Source of the DNA: Coxiellaceae bacterium
GTDB taxonomy: Bacteria; Pseudomonadota; Gammaproteobacteria; Coxiellales; Coxiellaceae
DNA: 64,000 nt
Assembly (NCBI GenBank): GCA_029212925.1
Contig: JARGOB010000010.1
Coordinates: 62,001 to 126,000 of the forward strand
Direction: 5' to 3'
Shown: piece by piece, positions 54,641 to 63,314 of the stretch
Position numbering within the stretch: position 1 is the first letter of the stretch
How the letters are laid out: every line of letters begins with the position of its first letter
Made by a program: the position numbers and the translations under genes
The notes under the pieces: model-generated
Seen by the model: the letters and a program-made list of their open reading frames with translations, nothing else
Told to the model about the DNA's origin: nothing
Databases searched by the model: none

Positions 54641-55855
54641 ATGAAGCAACTCAATAAAATAATGATAACAACCGCTTTGTTATTCATACCCTTCGGTCTG
54701 GTTGCTTCATCAATATTAACACCAATGCCAATAAAAAATACTCAGCATGCCATTATGCAATCATTTGCAGACAAGCTCTTAAATAGTAGTAAAAAGCTTA
54801 GTGCTGTTTCATTGGCCAGCCAATGCAAGCAATATCGACCAAGTTACGCCTATGCGGGTACATTGAGACTTAAAGGCTCAACGCCAGTTAATCAAAACAG
54901 TTTATTTGAGGTCGGCAGCATTACCAAATCATTTGTTTCCGTGGTTATTCTGCAATTGCTGCAAGAAAAACATATTAGCCTTAACACGCCCATCGGCAAC
55001 TACTTTCCTCAATATAAAAGATGGGGAAAAATAACTATCAAACAACTGCTGAATATGACCAGCGGCATCCCCGGTAATGGCACAGTAAAGCCAACTGATA
55101 TTTTTAGAAAATTCACTGCTAAGCAATACCATAACTATATTCCCCCAACCAAAATTTTAAACCTCACTTATAAATTGCCACTGGACTTTAAACCGGGCTC
55201 GAAATTTGAATATTCAAATACCAATTACACATTACTTGGTGTGCTTATCGGTAAACTTGGCCCACAAGATGGATATGCTGCCGTCGACGCACGCATCATT
55301 AAAAAGTTAGGCTTGCAGCACACGTATTTTGTCAAAGATAAACTGGCAGATATTCCCGGCGTCAATACAAAAAACGTGGTGCATGGCTATGACTTTTATC
55401 GCAAAGACTCTAAACCTTACCCTTTTCAAAAGTATGGCGAAGATGTGACCGCTTACTCTTTGTCTCCCTTCAACTACAGCGGCGCGATTGTATCCACCCC
55501 TGCAGAGATCAACCGTTATATCCATGCGCTCTATACACCAGGTGTGTTATTAGATGCCAAGCAATTTAAACAGCTCACCAGCCTGACATCAACCGCCAAT
55601 GGAAAATCGTTTAATCCCAAAAAACAGCCAGATCAAATAGGTTTCGGCCTCGGCATTTTTGGTATGTATAATTCCGATCAAAAACAAATGATTTATTTTT
55701 ATCAAGGTCAAACGAATGGCTATCAATTTATGTATCTCTATGCCCCCAAAACGCAAATGTATCTAAGTTTTGGCATAAATACTATATGGCGTGGTATACT
55801 GAATATGAAAAATACTTTTGGGTTATTTGATAAGCTCAATAAGACCTGCGAGTAA
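54641..55855 (+). CDS. Secreted beta-lactamase-family serine hydrolase
   Basis: A 404-residue protein with signal peptide (about 1-23, LVASS). S-x-x-K is S93-I-T-K96 (FEVGSITKSF), the Y-x-N motif is YSNTN, and QGQTNGYQF stands at the KTG position, which suggests an esterase or D-aminopeptidase rather than a true lactamase. AGGAAA precedes the ATG. It belongs to the same superfamily as the broken gene at 33953-35101 but is not a close copy. Confidence 0.85.
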   Translation: MKQLNKIMITTALLFIPFGLVASSILTPMPIKNTQHAIMQSFADKLLNSSKKLSAVSLASQCKQYRPSYAYAGTLRLKGSTPVNQNSLFEVGSITKSFVSVVILQLLQEKHISLNTPIGNYFPQYKRWGKITIKQLLNMTSGIPGNGTVKPTDIFRKFTAKQYHNYIPPTKILNLTYKLPLDFKPGSKFEYSNTNYTLLGVLIGKLGPQDGYAAVDARIIKKLGLQHTYFVKDKLADIPGVNTKNVVHGYDFYRKDSKPYPFQKYGEDVTAYSLSPFNYSGAIVSTPAEINRYIHALYTPGVLLDAKQFKQLTSLTSTANGKSFNPKKQPDQIGFGLGIFGMYNSDQKQMIYFYQGQTNGYQFMYLYAPKTQMYLSFGINTIWRGILNMKNTFGLFDKLNKTCE

Positions 55856-55881
55856 CTAGAGTAGTGGGGGATAGTTTTAAG

Positions 55882-56045
55882 ATGATTTATCAAACAGAAA
55901 GATTAGTTGCAGCTCCATGGCATGAGCTAAGCGTGGTCATGACTATGATAATGAGTATGTTTGGATACAGCGCTTCTGTGACGGCAAAATTGTTGAGGCG
56001 CGTGTTTATTATGATGATGTTTTAGTTGATAAAACCATGGGGTAG
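55882..56045 (+). pseudogene. Chimeric remnant: acetyltransferase-like start joined to SnoaL-like 3' end (copy B)
   Basis: The ATG at 55882 begins MIYQTERLVAAPWHEL, resembling a GNAT N-terminus, but after about 18 codons the sequence switches at 55938 into the last 105 nt of the SnoaL-like gene (TAG at 56043), in another frame. This is copy B of the duplicated block, with the SnoaL part truncated. Confidence 0.7.
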
Positions 56046-56325
56046 CTGTGCGGTTATGGGTGCGTTATTAATGATTATTGTTGTTTAAGCGCTGATAGCG
56101 TATTTAGGCTGTTTCGTCGATCAAACTTGTATTGTTCGTCTTCACCGTGGGTTTTGACATAGCATAATAATACTTGTATTTGATATTCGCCAATAAACGT
56201 ATCGCGCCAATGCGGTATTTCTCTGCCGTAAAATACAGCCATATCACCAGGGTTAAGCATGGCATTTACGGTTTCGTTTTGTTTCTTAACGTATAAAGGC
56301 CATATATCAGGTGCATTAAATATAA
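55938..56325. repeat. Segmental duplication, copy B
   Basis: Matches 50956-51243. The interval from the shared start to the SnoaL stop codon is exactly 105 nt in both copies. Copy B retains the complete dioxygenase gene, including about 100 nt missing from copy A. Confidence 0.85.
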
Positions 56326-56683
56326 TGGGTGTGGTGCCCACCACTGTGCATCCTTTGCGGTCACGGTGTTCATTTAATTTTTCACCGTTTTGATACCAGC
56401 GTAAGCGTGAATAACTTGGGTAGAGTGGTTCATTGACAAGCGCTTCAAATAACGGCTGCATTTGCACAAGAAAGCGCTCAAAAAAAGGGTCGCCATAACG
56501 AAAAAAAGAATCTTTAACTTGTTTATCGGTGCGCCAAAACTTACTGCTTTTAATTAATTTAAGTGCGTATTGTTGCAAAGGTAAAAGCAGGTTACTATTT
56601 ACAGCATCTTTAATAATGATGGCTCTTTGTTGCTCTAGCTCATCGATACGTTGTTGAATTAATGTTGTTGTCATGTCAAACAT
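56075..56683 (-). CDS. 2-oxoglutarate/Fe(II) dioxygenase-like protein
   Basis: A 202-residue protein. The ATG at 56683 is chosen because GGAGG lies 6 nt upstream; the open frame reaches 56734. The H-x-D...H iron triad may be EHRDRKGC and GREIPHWRD, with GDMAVFYG before the last His and YQIQVLLCYV as the C-terminal strand. The substrate is unknown. A degenerate second copy of its 3' part is at 51093-51243. Confidence 0.6.
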   Translation of the reverse strand: MFDMTTTLIQQRIDELEQQRAIIIKDAVNSNLLLPLQQYALKLIKSSKFWRTDKQVKDSFFRYGDPFFERFLVQMQPLFEALVNEPLYPSYSRLRWYQNGEKLNEHRDRKGCTVVGTTPIIFNAPDIWPLYVKKQNETVNAMLNPGDMAVFYGREIPHWRDTFIGEYQIQVLLCYVKTHGEDEQYKFDRRNSLNTLSALKQQ

Positions 56684-56885
56684 TGATACCTCCTTGATGG
56701 CGATATCATATTTCTTAACCTTAAGTGAAGTCAATTGCTAATGAAAATGATTACAAAAAGCTTGACGAAATCAGGGTGGGGGAGTAGTATCGAAAAGTTG
56801 AGTATTTTATTAAAAATCAATTGGATACTATACATTTATTATACGTAACTTTAAGTTGAAAGTCAATAGAAATAGAAGGTGAAAT

Positions 56886-57650
56886 ATGAAAAATAAAAAT
56901 GTAATCATCACAGGCGCTACTAAAGGCATGGGTTTAGCAACGGCGAAACATATGCTTAAGTTAGGCGCGAACGTCACCCTGGTGTATAGCAGCGATCAGC
57001 AAACAGCTGAAAAGGTCTCAAAAGAACTTGAATCTTATAGAGATAATATACTGCTATTACAGGCTGATATCACTGATCGTGATAATCGCCAACGAATCAC
57101 CGATCAAACTATTACAACATTTGGCGGTATCGATGTGCTGGTTAACAATGCAGGTGTTGCAGCTAAAAAAGGATTTTTAAAAACCACAGAAGAAGACTAT
57201 GATCGCGTGCTTGATGTTAATTTAAAAGCGCCTATATTCCTAGCGCAATTGGTTGCAAAGCACATGATAAAGCAAGAGCGCGGTGGTTCAATTATTAATT
57301 TCTCATCGGTATGCGGTCATCGCGGTGCCGGAGTTGTTGCCTATGATGCTGCAAAAGCAGGCATTATTCGCGCCACACAAAGCATGGCCAATACGCTTGG
57401 AGTCTATAATATAAGGGTGAACAGCATTAGTCCCGGCACACATAAAACGGAAATGAACCGTTCTCACTGGGAAAGTAATTCGGAAATGTTACAAAAAATG
57501 AATAATTGCAGTGCCTTGAAGCGTGCAGCCGAAGCCAGTGAAATAGCCGGCACAGTAGAATATCTTGCTTCTGATATGTCGAGTTTTACTACTGGAACTG
57601 ACATTCTTGTCGATGGTGGTTTTCTAAGTTATTACCCGGGAAGGAACTAA
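56886..57650 (+). CDS. Short-chain dehydrogenase/reductase (FabG-like)
   Basis: A 254-residue classical SDR: TGATKGMG (9-16) for NAD(P), NNAG, a catalytic Ser (INFSSVCG) and YDAAK (Y-x-x-x-K). Closest in style to 3-oxoacyl-ACP reductases and sugar dehydrogenases, with no specific substrate evident. AGAAGGTG precedes the ATG. The next gene starts 5 nt after the stop. Confidence 0.88.
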   Translation: MKNKNVIITGATKGMGLATAKHMLKLGANVTLVYSSDQQTAEKVSKELESYRDNILLLQADITDRDNRQRITDQTITTFGGIDVLVNNAGVAAKKGFLKTTEEDYDRVLDVNLKAPIFLAQLVAKHMIKQERGGSIINFSSVCGHRGAGVVAYDAAKAGIIRATQSMANTLGVYNIRVNSISPGTHKTEMNRSHWESNSEMLQKMNNCSALKRAAEASEIAGTVEYLASDMSSFTTGTDILVDGGFLSYYPGRN

Positions 57651-57655
57651 TTGAC

Positions 57656-58336
57656 GTGAGTACTTGGTTAAGCTGGAGCTCAGGCAAAGACAGTGCCTGG
57701 GCTTTACATCAAATGCAACAAGACTCATCCGTTGAGGTTACAGGTCTTTTTACAACAGTTAATCAAAAGCGTGATAGGGTGGCTATGCACGGTGTGCGGC
57801 ATTCACTGCTCACACAACAGGCGGCCATGCTTAACATACCACTGCATACTATATATATTCCTGAGCCCTGCGACAACGATACCTATCTAACTACCATGCA
57901 GACTTTTATAGAAAAGGCTCAACAAGAACATGTAAAACAGATGGCTTTTGGTGATTTGTTTTTAGAAGATATTCGACATTACCGTGTACAGCAATTATCG
58001 CAAACAGCTATAAACCCCGCCTTTCCTTTATGGTTAAAGCCAACACAACAATTAGCGCTCGACATGATAGATGCTGGCGTACAAGCTGTTTTAACCTGCG
58101 TAGATACCAAGCAAATTCCAGCTGACTTTATCGGCCGTCAGTTTGATAGGCAGCTATTAGCAGATTTGCCTAACAGCGCTGACCCCTGTGGTGAAAAGGG
58201 TGAGTTTCATACATTCGTATATGATGCCCCGATGTTTACTGAGCGCATCAATATTGAAATAGGTGGTACGCATCAATCAGGCCAGTTTTTATTTATCGAC
58301 TTAACCAATACTATGGCATCTTGTAATCGCGCTTAA
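57656..58336 (+). CDS. Dph6-related ATP pyrophosphatase (adenine nucleotide alpha hydrolase)
   Basis: A 226-residue PP-loop protein with SSGKDSAWALHQM (8-20) and the family C-terminal region DPCGEKGEFHTFVYDAPMF. In eukaryotes and archaea the family includes diphthamide ligase; bacterial members (MJ0570/YgfZ-unrelated) have no agreed function. GTG start, with AAGGA upstream; coupled to the SDR gene. Confidence 0.87.
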   Translation: MSTWLSWSSGKDSAWALHQMQQDSSVEVTGLFTTVNQKRDRVAMHGVRHSLLTQQAAMLNIPLHTIYIPEPCDNDTYLTTMQTFIEKAQQEHVKQMAFGDLFLEDIRHYRVQQLSQTAINPAFPLWLKPTQQLALDMIDAGVQAVLTCVDTKQIPADFIGRQFDRQLLADLPNSADPCGEKGEFHTFVYDAPMFTERINIEIGGTHQSGQFLFIDLTNTMASCNRA

Positions 58337-58398
58337 TCTGCTGTTAACATAACAACACTACAATACTAAATATATAGTAATTGAGGTGATGTATAGTA

Positions 58399-58548
58399 AT
58401 GACAATGCAAATAAATAGTACCGATCAATCAGTGAGTTGCGAATCATGTCACAAACATATTGATAAATCTGTTGCACTAGCTGCTGAAGGTGCAGATTAT
58501 ATCCGCTATTTTTGTGGTACCGAGTGCTTTAAACACTGGAATAAATAA
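58399..58548 (+). CDS. Small DUF3330-like cysteine protein
   Basis: A 49-residue protein with two cysteine pairs: CESCHKHIDKSVALAAEGAD and YFCGTECFKHW. The pattern C-x-x-C...EGA-x-Y...FCG-x-EC is that of DUF3330 proteins, often found with mercury-resistance genes; none are present here. Probably a metal-binding mini-domain. It ends 6 nt before the convergent MFS pseudogene. Confidence 0.65.
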   Translation: MTMQINSTDQSVSCESCHKHIDKSVALAAEGADYIRYFCGTECFKHWNK

Positions 58549-58554
58549 CAAATT

Positions 58555-59843
58555 TCACTGATCATTTTTTTCGTACTGGTGATTACAAAACGTTTCTTTA
58601 ATACATGCCTGCATAATAAGCGCAATAAATAGTGCCGCTGGAAGTATAATCAAAGCATGTTGATAATTATTTACGCTGAAGATACGTTGGCCAGCACTTA
58701 TATGATCATTCCAGCCCAAGTCAAGCAGCTTGCCTATTAACGGTTCTGATACAGCCCCCAATAATGCGTCGAACATATTAATGAATCCTATTGATGTTCC
58801 GCTTAATTTATGTGGATTGATTTCACGAATTGTGGCAAACGATACAAAGAAAAAACCCGAAAAAAATCCAAAAATCAAAAAATCAAAAACAATGTTGCCA
58901 ACACAAATAGTGGTAGAGTAGGGCTGTATATAATTAATAGAAGCGCCACTAAACTAATAGACGTGCCGATAATCATCACCGGTTTTCTGCGATACATTCT
59001 GTCGGATAGCCAGCCAGAGAGCGGTGAACCCATTGCAAAACCAATAAATGTCATCGATACCAAGCCAGCCGCCGCACCGCGAGTAATGAAATATTTTTGC
59101 ATAATGAACGGTGTACCCCACAGTCCGGCGAAAGCTGAGACAGGCGCAAATGCAAGCCCCGAATACAGTGCGACTAACCATGTCTGTTTGTTTTTGAGTA
59201 TTAACGCAATGCCAGCACAGAATGTTGTCCAGTCAAGTTTTTCGATAGAAACCTTAGTTGGTGAACACGAAGTATTATCCCGTATAAGCAAGAAAAACAA
59301 TAATGATAATGCGAAACCGCCGATGGCGAGAAACAGTAAAGCGTTTCGCCAGCCGACATACGATATCAGATACGACAGTGGCGCTTCACCGCCAATGGCG
59401 CCCAGCATGGCCATTGACATCATTAAGCCGGATACCAAAGCAAAGCGCTTCGTTGGAAACCACATCGAAATAATTTTCATGGTACCCACCGCTGAAAATG
59501 CACCACCGATACCCATCAAGATTCTTCCAAGTTGGGCATATAACAGGGTATTCGATTGACTAAATACCAAGGCGCCCATTGCACAGATACCAATGGCTAC
59601 ACTGATTAAATACCGAGGCCTGAACTGATCAAGCAAAATACCAGCCGGAAGCTGCATAAGTAAATATGAATAGAAAAAATATGCGGCCAGGGTACCTATT
59701 GAAGCGCCAGTTAACTTAAACGCCGCCATAAGCTCGGGTAACATAACGGTGGGGGATACTTGTAGCAAGTATTTATAAAAAATAAAACTTGATGCTAAAA
59801 ACCAACAAAACCAGGGGTATAACTTTACATATCTTCTTTGCAT
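58555..59843 (-). pseudogene. MFS transporter with a one-base frameshift
   Basis: Two overlapping frames together encode a full 12-helix transporter. The first (59843 to 58875) ends LFVLATLFLIF; the second (58878 to 58555) continues GFFSGFFFVSFATIREINPH. At the junction the minus strand reads ATTTTTTGATTTTTGG; one extra T in the six-T run would restore a single frame. The N-terminal half (LASSFIFYKYLLQVSPTVML; GILLDQFRPRYL) resembles Legionella-type metabolite MFS proteins. A homopolymer sequencing error is the main alternative to true inactivation. Confidence 0.82.
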
Positions 59844-60143
59844 GACAGCCTCAATTCTTTTGTGCGAGTGAATAGTGATGAATTTATGAGTTGTTCTGGC
59901 CTGTACTATGCAAAATTCACGCCTGCATTAGCACAGGCTGATAACTCGGACGACGACTGAATTGAGTTGTTGAAATGAGCGATAGAGCCTCATAGCAGGC
60001 TGTGCTGCTGTCTCTGAATTAAAACTTGATTGTTTGTTTTGGCTGCTCATTTTTCCACCTTAAGCAATTTCGTAGCGCCTGTCAATATGCCTGTGTAGTA
60101 TTGAGCTGCAATCACACCGAGGCCGATAAATTCTTTAAGCTTA
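59844..60143. other. Intergenic region with no confirmed gene
   Basis: A 371-nt gap (to 60214) between divergent genes. A short minus-strand frame ending at 60047 encodes EFIGLGVIAAQYYTGILTGA then TKLLKVEK and a stop; it looks protein-like and may be a C-terminal gene remnant, but it has no start. GCCTGCATTAGCACAGGC at 59922-59939 is a small hairpin. The right end holds the promoter described at 60144. Confidence 0.35.
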
Positions 60144-60176
60144 TTTAATAATGCCTTAAGATTATTATCATATAGT
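60144..60176 (+). promoter_or_regulatory. PmrA-box-like direct repeat and -10 of the flavoprotein gene
   Basis: TTTAATAAT-GC-CTTAAGATT (60144-60163): each half matches cTTAATatT at 8 of 9 positions (allowing Y first), with the 2-nt spacer of PmrA boxes. Seven nt later is TATAGT (60171-60176). The same repeat, spacing and -10 hexamer precede the gene at 31606. Confidence 0.55.
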
Positions 60177-60214
60177 ATGCTAAATTCTTTATTTTTAGAA
60201 AGATAGGTTTAGAA

Positions 60215-62602
60215 ATGCGCTCATCTGATGTGAAAAAGCGAGCTGTAGTCATCGGCGATGGACCAGCCGCGCTAGCGAGCGCAATCATACTAATTAAGTG
60301 TGGATACAACGTTACTGTTGTCGGCGAGCGCAATGGAATATACACAAGAACTCAAATATTACGCTTTGCGGCCAGTGACTTTGGTGAGTACTCTGAACAT
60401 TTTTTTGGTACTGAGCTTGACGACACCACATCAAGCTCAGATATCGCGACATTGACCAGTCAACGTATTGCCACCTTAAAAAACAAAGCTTTTACACGCC
60501 CTCCAGCATTACACGCTACGACCAGTGAAGAGCGCCGTTATGCCAATTTTAATAATAGTGATCGCAGTGGTTTCTTTGAATATGAAGATGATTATATTAC
60601 CATTAAAATTAAACATATCGAGCAAGCCCTGTTTGAGTATTTAAGACAATTAGAAAAAGAAGCGGACAACAGCTGTAATTTTATATTTAAAAAAAGAAAG
60701 AATACATTAAACGCTGACGGAACGAGCAAAAAGGATTTAGGCGCAATAGCATCAATTTACCCAGACGGTACTATCGAATTAATAGACGATCTTGCCAATC
60801 GTCATTTGATCAAGCCCGACATTCTTATTGTCGCTGATGGAATGGCCAGTGCTTCATCGGGTGTGCTTGCAGAAATTAATAGGGTACAAACCGAAGAGGC
60901 CTCTAAATTTCACTTCAGCCCTCATGACGGTTTTTATCGAAAGACACTCAACCCTACGCACACCACCGGTATATATAATGTGAGAAACATAGCACTACCA
61001 GGTGCAGGTGTTACCGCGCACCATATTTTGGAGCTGCTGCTAGGGAATATAGACTCACACGAGGCCAGTGAGCTTGAAGCAACGCTCGAAATACCAACCA
61101 GCAAAGAGCTCAGAGACTTTGGTTGGCCGCATCATGCTGTGCCAGAATGGCGAATATTACGAGGGAAAAATAATACCCTATATATTGCCACAGAAACTCC
61201 AAGTTCACTTCTTGCAATCACCGATTCGGCAGAAAGAAGTGAACGGCTTGAGCGCTGGCATCATTTGATTTTAAGGTATCGGCTGCCCAAAAGCTTGATT
61301 GAATTAGCGGGATGTTTGTTTCGAAAAACAAACAAAAAAAACCAGCTAAACTTAACAAGCTTTAGTGTCAAAATTGAAGAAGGACAACATTTAGATAAGC
61401 TTGCCTCAACACTCGGCGACACTATGGTCATACCGATGGGCGACGCAGCATTACCTGTCACTCACTATCAATCTGCTACAGGCCTAGACGCTTGCTTTAA
61501 GTGCCTACTGAGATTAATGCAATTATTAGGGCGTACATCGATAGACGTCGATAGGGTGGTATTTATTAAAGAATACCTTGCGGGTATTCGGGAGATCATT
61601 GCGATAAAAAGACACAGTACGAGACAACTTCAACAAAACCGAATCGATGCTGAGCGTAATGAACGCGAAACCAATGCAAGAGAGTTAAATGGATTATTAC
61701 GTGTTTACGCTGAGCCTGAAGATGCAACAACGGATAGGGCAGATTTACTTAAGCGTATCCTTGCCATTGTCGATCATGACCCGGCACTATGTTTAGTGAT
61801 GGATATATCGGTAGGAGATAGCGCAGGTAGAACGGCGTTTGATAAAGCGATTATTTTAGGCATTGAGCCAATTGTAATGACGGTTTTAAATCGCTTAAAA
61901 GCGGTTGATGTATTTGGTCCATACTCCTATGATCACAACAATAGAAGATTTGCTCTCGCCATAAAAAGTAACATGATTTCTCCAGATACGCTCAAGCGAC
62001 TTATGCTTTCAAATGATGCTGTCAATACTCCACTAGAAGATGGTCTCATACCGATGATGCATGCAGCAAGAAATGGAAACGAAGCCGTTATGCGTTTCTT
62101 GCTCAATCACAACGCAAATTTAACGACTTGGTCAAGTGGTAGGGTGACCGCAGAAGACCACGCAATAGAGCAGGGCACACTCAATATTTACCATCGTGTT
62201 TGTTTAAGTTATCTGCGCGATGAATGTAAAAAATTCGCCGACAAAGGCAAGAGTCCGAGTAGTCTATTTTCACCAATGAGATGTAATGAGGGGTTGATAA
62301 CAAGGCTCTTGCTGAGAGCCGCGAATGATGACTCGTTAAGTTATGAGCAGCTACAAGAAGTGTTAATGCTGTGTTATCTAGAATGCTTCGATATCATTTC
62401 AGACTCTGAGGATGAAGCTGAAGAAGAAAAACCTACGTTAGGTGGTAATACTGCGCGTCTCGCTAAGCTGGCTGATAAATTTACTGTATACGGAGAAACA
62501 CTTGCAAGTACATCATTTGCCGGATTGGTTAAAAAATACAACATTACTACTGATGATGCTGACGTAAAAAATCCCATTCACACATCACCCCGTTATAACT
62601 GA
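60215..62602 (+). CDS. FAD-dependent monooxygenase-like protein fused to ankyrin repeats
   Basis: A 795-residue soluble protein. The N-terminus is a FAD-binding Rossmann fold: AVVIGDGPAALASAIILIKC (G14-x-G16) with VVGER. PDILIVADGMAS fits the DG motif, and VIPMGDAALP (G409-D410) followed by THYQSATGLDACF is the GD motif of flavin monooxygenases of the UbiH/MICAL type. Residues about 520-690 contain ankyrin-like repeats (GRTAFDKAIILGIEPIVM; IPMMHAARNGNEAVMRFLLN). An acidic stretch (SDSEDEAEEEK) lies near the C-terminus. No signal peptide. With its PmrA-like promoter it is a strong candidate for a secreted effector that oxidises a host target. Confidence 0.7.
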   Translation: MRSSDVKKRAVVIGDGPAALASAIILIKCGYNVTVVGERNGIYTRTQILRFAASDFGEYSEHFFGTELDDTTSSSDIATLTSQRIATLKNKAFTRPPALHATTSEERRYANFNNSDRSGFFEYEDDYITIKIKHIEQALFEYLRQLEKEADNSCNFIFKKRKNTLNADGTSKKDLGAIASIYPDGTIELIDDLANRHLIKPDILIVADGMASASSGVLAEINRVQTEEASKFHFSPHDGFYRKTLNPTHTTGIYNVRNIALPGAGVTAHHILELLLGNIDSHEASELEATLEIPTSKELRDFGWPHHAVPEWRILRGKNNTLYIATETPSSLLAITDSAERSERLERWHHLILRYRLPKSLIELAGCLFRKTNKKNQLNLTSFSVKIEEGQHLDKLASTLGDTMVIPMGDAALPVTHYQSATGLDACFKCLLRLMQLLGRTSIDVDRVVFIKEYLAGIREIIAIKRHSTRQLQQNRIDAERNERETNARELNGLLRVYAEPEDATTDRADLLKRILAIVDHDPALCLVMDISVGDSAGRTAFDKAIILGIEPIVMTVLNRLKAVDVFGPYSYDHNNRRFALAIKSNMISPDTLKRLMLSNDAVNTPLEDGLIPMMHAARNGNEAVMRFLLNHNANLTTWSSGRVTAEDHAIEQGTLNIYHRVCLSYLRDECKKFADKGKSPSSLFSPMRCNEGLITRLLLRAANDDSLSYEQLQEVLMLCYLECFDIISDSEDEAEEEKPTLGGNTARLAKLADKFTVYGETLASTSFAGLVKKYNITTDDADVKNPIHTSPRYN

Positions 62603-62669
62603 TTTTATCATTCTCATCACTTGCTTTACGATCAGGCTTGGTTATTATAAGAAGGTGATAACAAAGCAT

Positions 62670-62697
62670 GATGAGCGATGAGCGATGAGCGATGAGT
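62670..62697 (+). repeat. Heptanucleotide tandem repeat across the start codon
   Basis: Three exact GATGAGC units and a fourth GATGAGT; the fourth contains the start codon of the next gene (62692). Every unit carries an ATG. GAAGG (62651-62655) is properly placed only for the ATGs at 62668/62671, whose frame hits TGA after a few codons. Confidence 0.9.
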
Positions 62698-63126
62698 CAA
62701 TATAAAAAATTTAAATCTGATGAAGTAAAAGAAAGATTTAACACCTACCCAAAGCATATAAAGAAAAAAATATTATTTTTACGTCAACTCATTTTCGATG
62801 TGGCATCTTGTACATCAGGAGTCGGGCATCTGGAAGAGACACTCAAGTGGGGTGAGCCTAGTTATGTAACTTCTCAAACTAAGAGCGGAAGCACTGTAAG
62901 AATTGATTGGAAGAAATCAATGCCGAATCAGTATGTTATGTATTTCAACTGCAAAACAACATTAGTTGAAACTTTCAGAGAAATGTATGGCGATCTTTTT
63001 ACTTATGGTGGTAATAGAAGTCTTATATTCCAAATAGATGATAAAGTACCAGTTGATGAGCTGTCTGACTGTATTGCCATCGCATTAACCTATCACACTA
63101 AAAACAACTTGGGAGAAAAGCCATGA
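62692..63126 (+). CDS. DUF1801 family protein
   Basis: A 144-residue protein of the DUF1801 (YdhG-like) family. Typical are EETLKWGEPSYVTSQTKSGS, IDWKKSMPNQYVMYFNC and EMYGDLFTYGGNRSLIF. No function is known. The start lies in a heptanucleotide tandem repeat that places it far from the only good ribosome site, so expression may be low or variable. Confidence 0.8.
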   Translation: MSQYKKFKSDEVKERFNTYPKHIKKKILFLRQLIFDVASCTSGVGHLEETLKWGEPSYVTSQTKSGSTVRIDWKKSMPNQYVMYFNCKTTLVETFREMYGDLFTYGGNRSLIFQIDDKVPVDELSDCIAIALTYHTKNNLGEKP

Positions 63127-63255
63127 AATTTAATCTTTTTGCCTGTAGTGCTACTTTATTTAATAGTGAAAAATCAAGCTGAAGCTGCCTTCGATAAAGT
63201 CGACTCAACAAAAACCATGTCGCTTGACAAGCTGGGGGCAGCGCTAAGCTTTTGA
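63123..63255 (+). pseudogene. Short remnant after the DUF1801 gene
   Basis: The ATG at 63123 gives only 19 codons (MKFNLFACSATLF...). Another frame runs on as VKNQAEAAFDKVDSTKTMSL then DKLGAALSF and TGA. It may be a frameshifted small secreted protein gene; not recognised. Confidence 0.25.
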
Positions 63256-63314
63256 TCACAGGAACTACTAATATCTCAAACTTGGTGTATTATAATGCTG
63301 ATAATGGAGACCCA

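Noticed and set aside
58860..58890. Programmed -1 frameshift in the MFS gene
   Set aside because: The T-run is not aligned as a classic X-XXY-YYZ slippery site in the upstream frame, and no downstream structure is evident.
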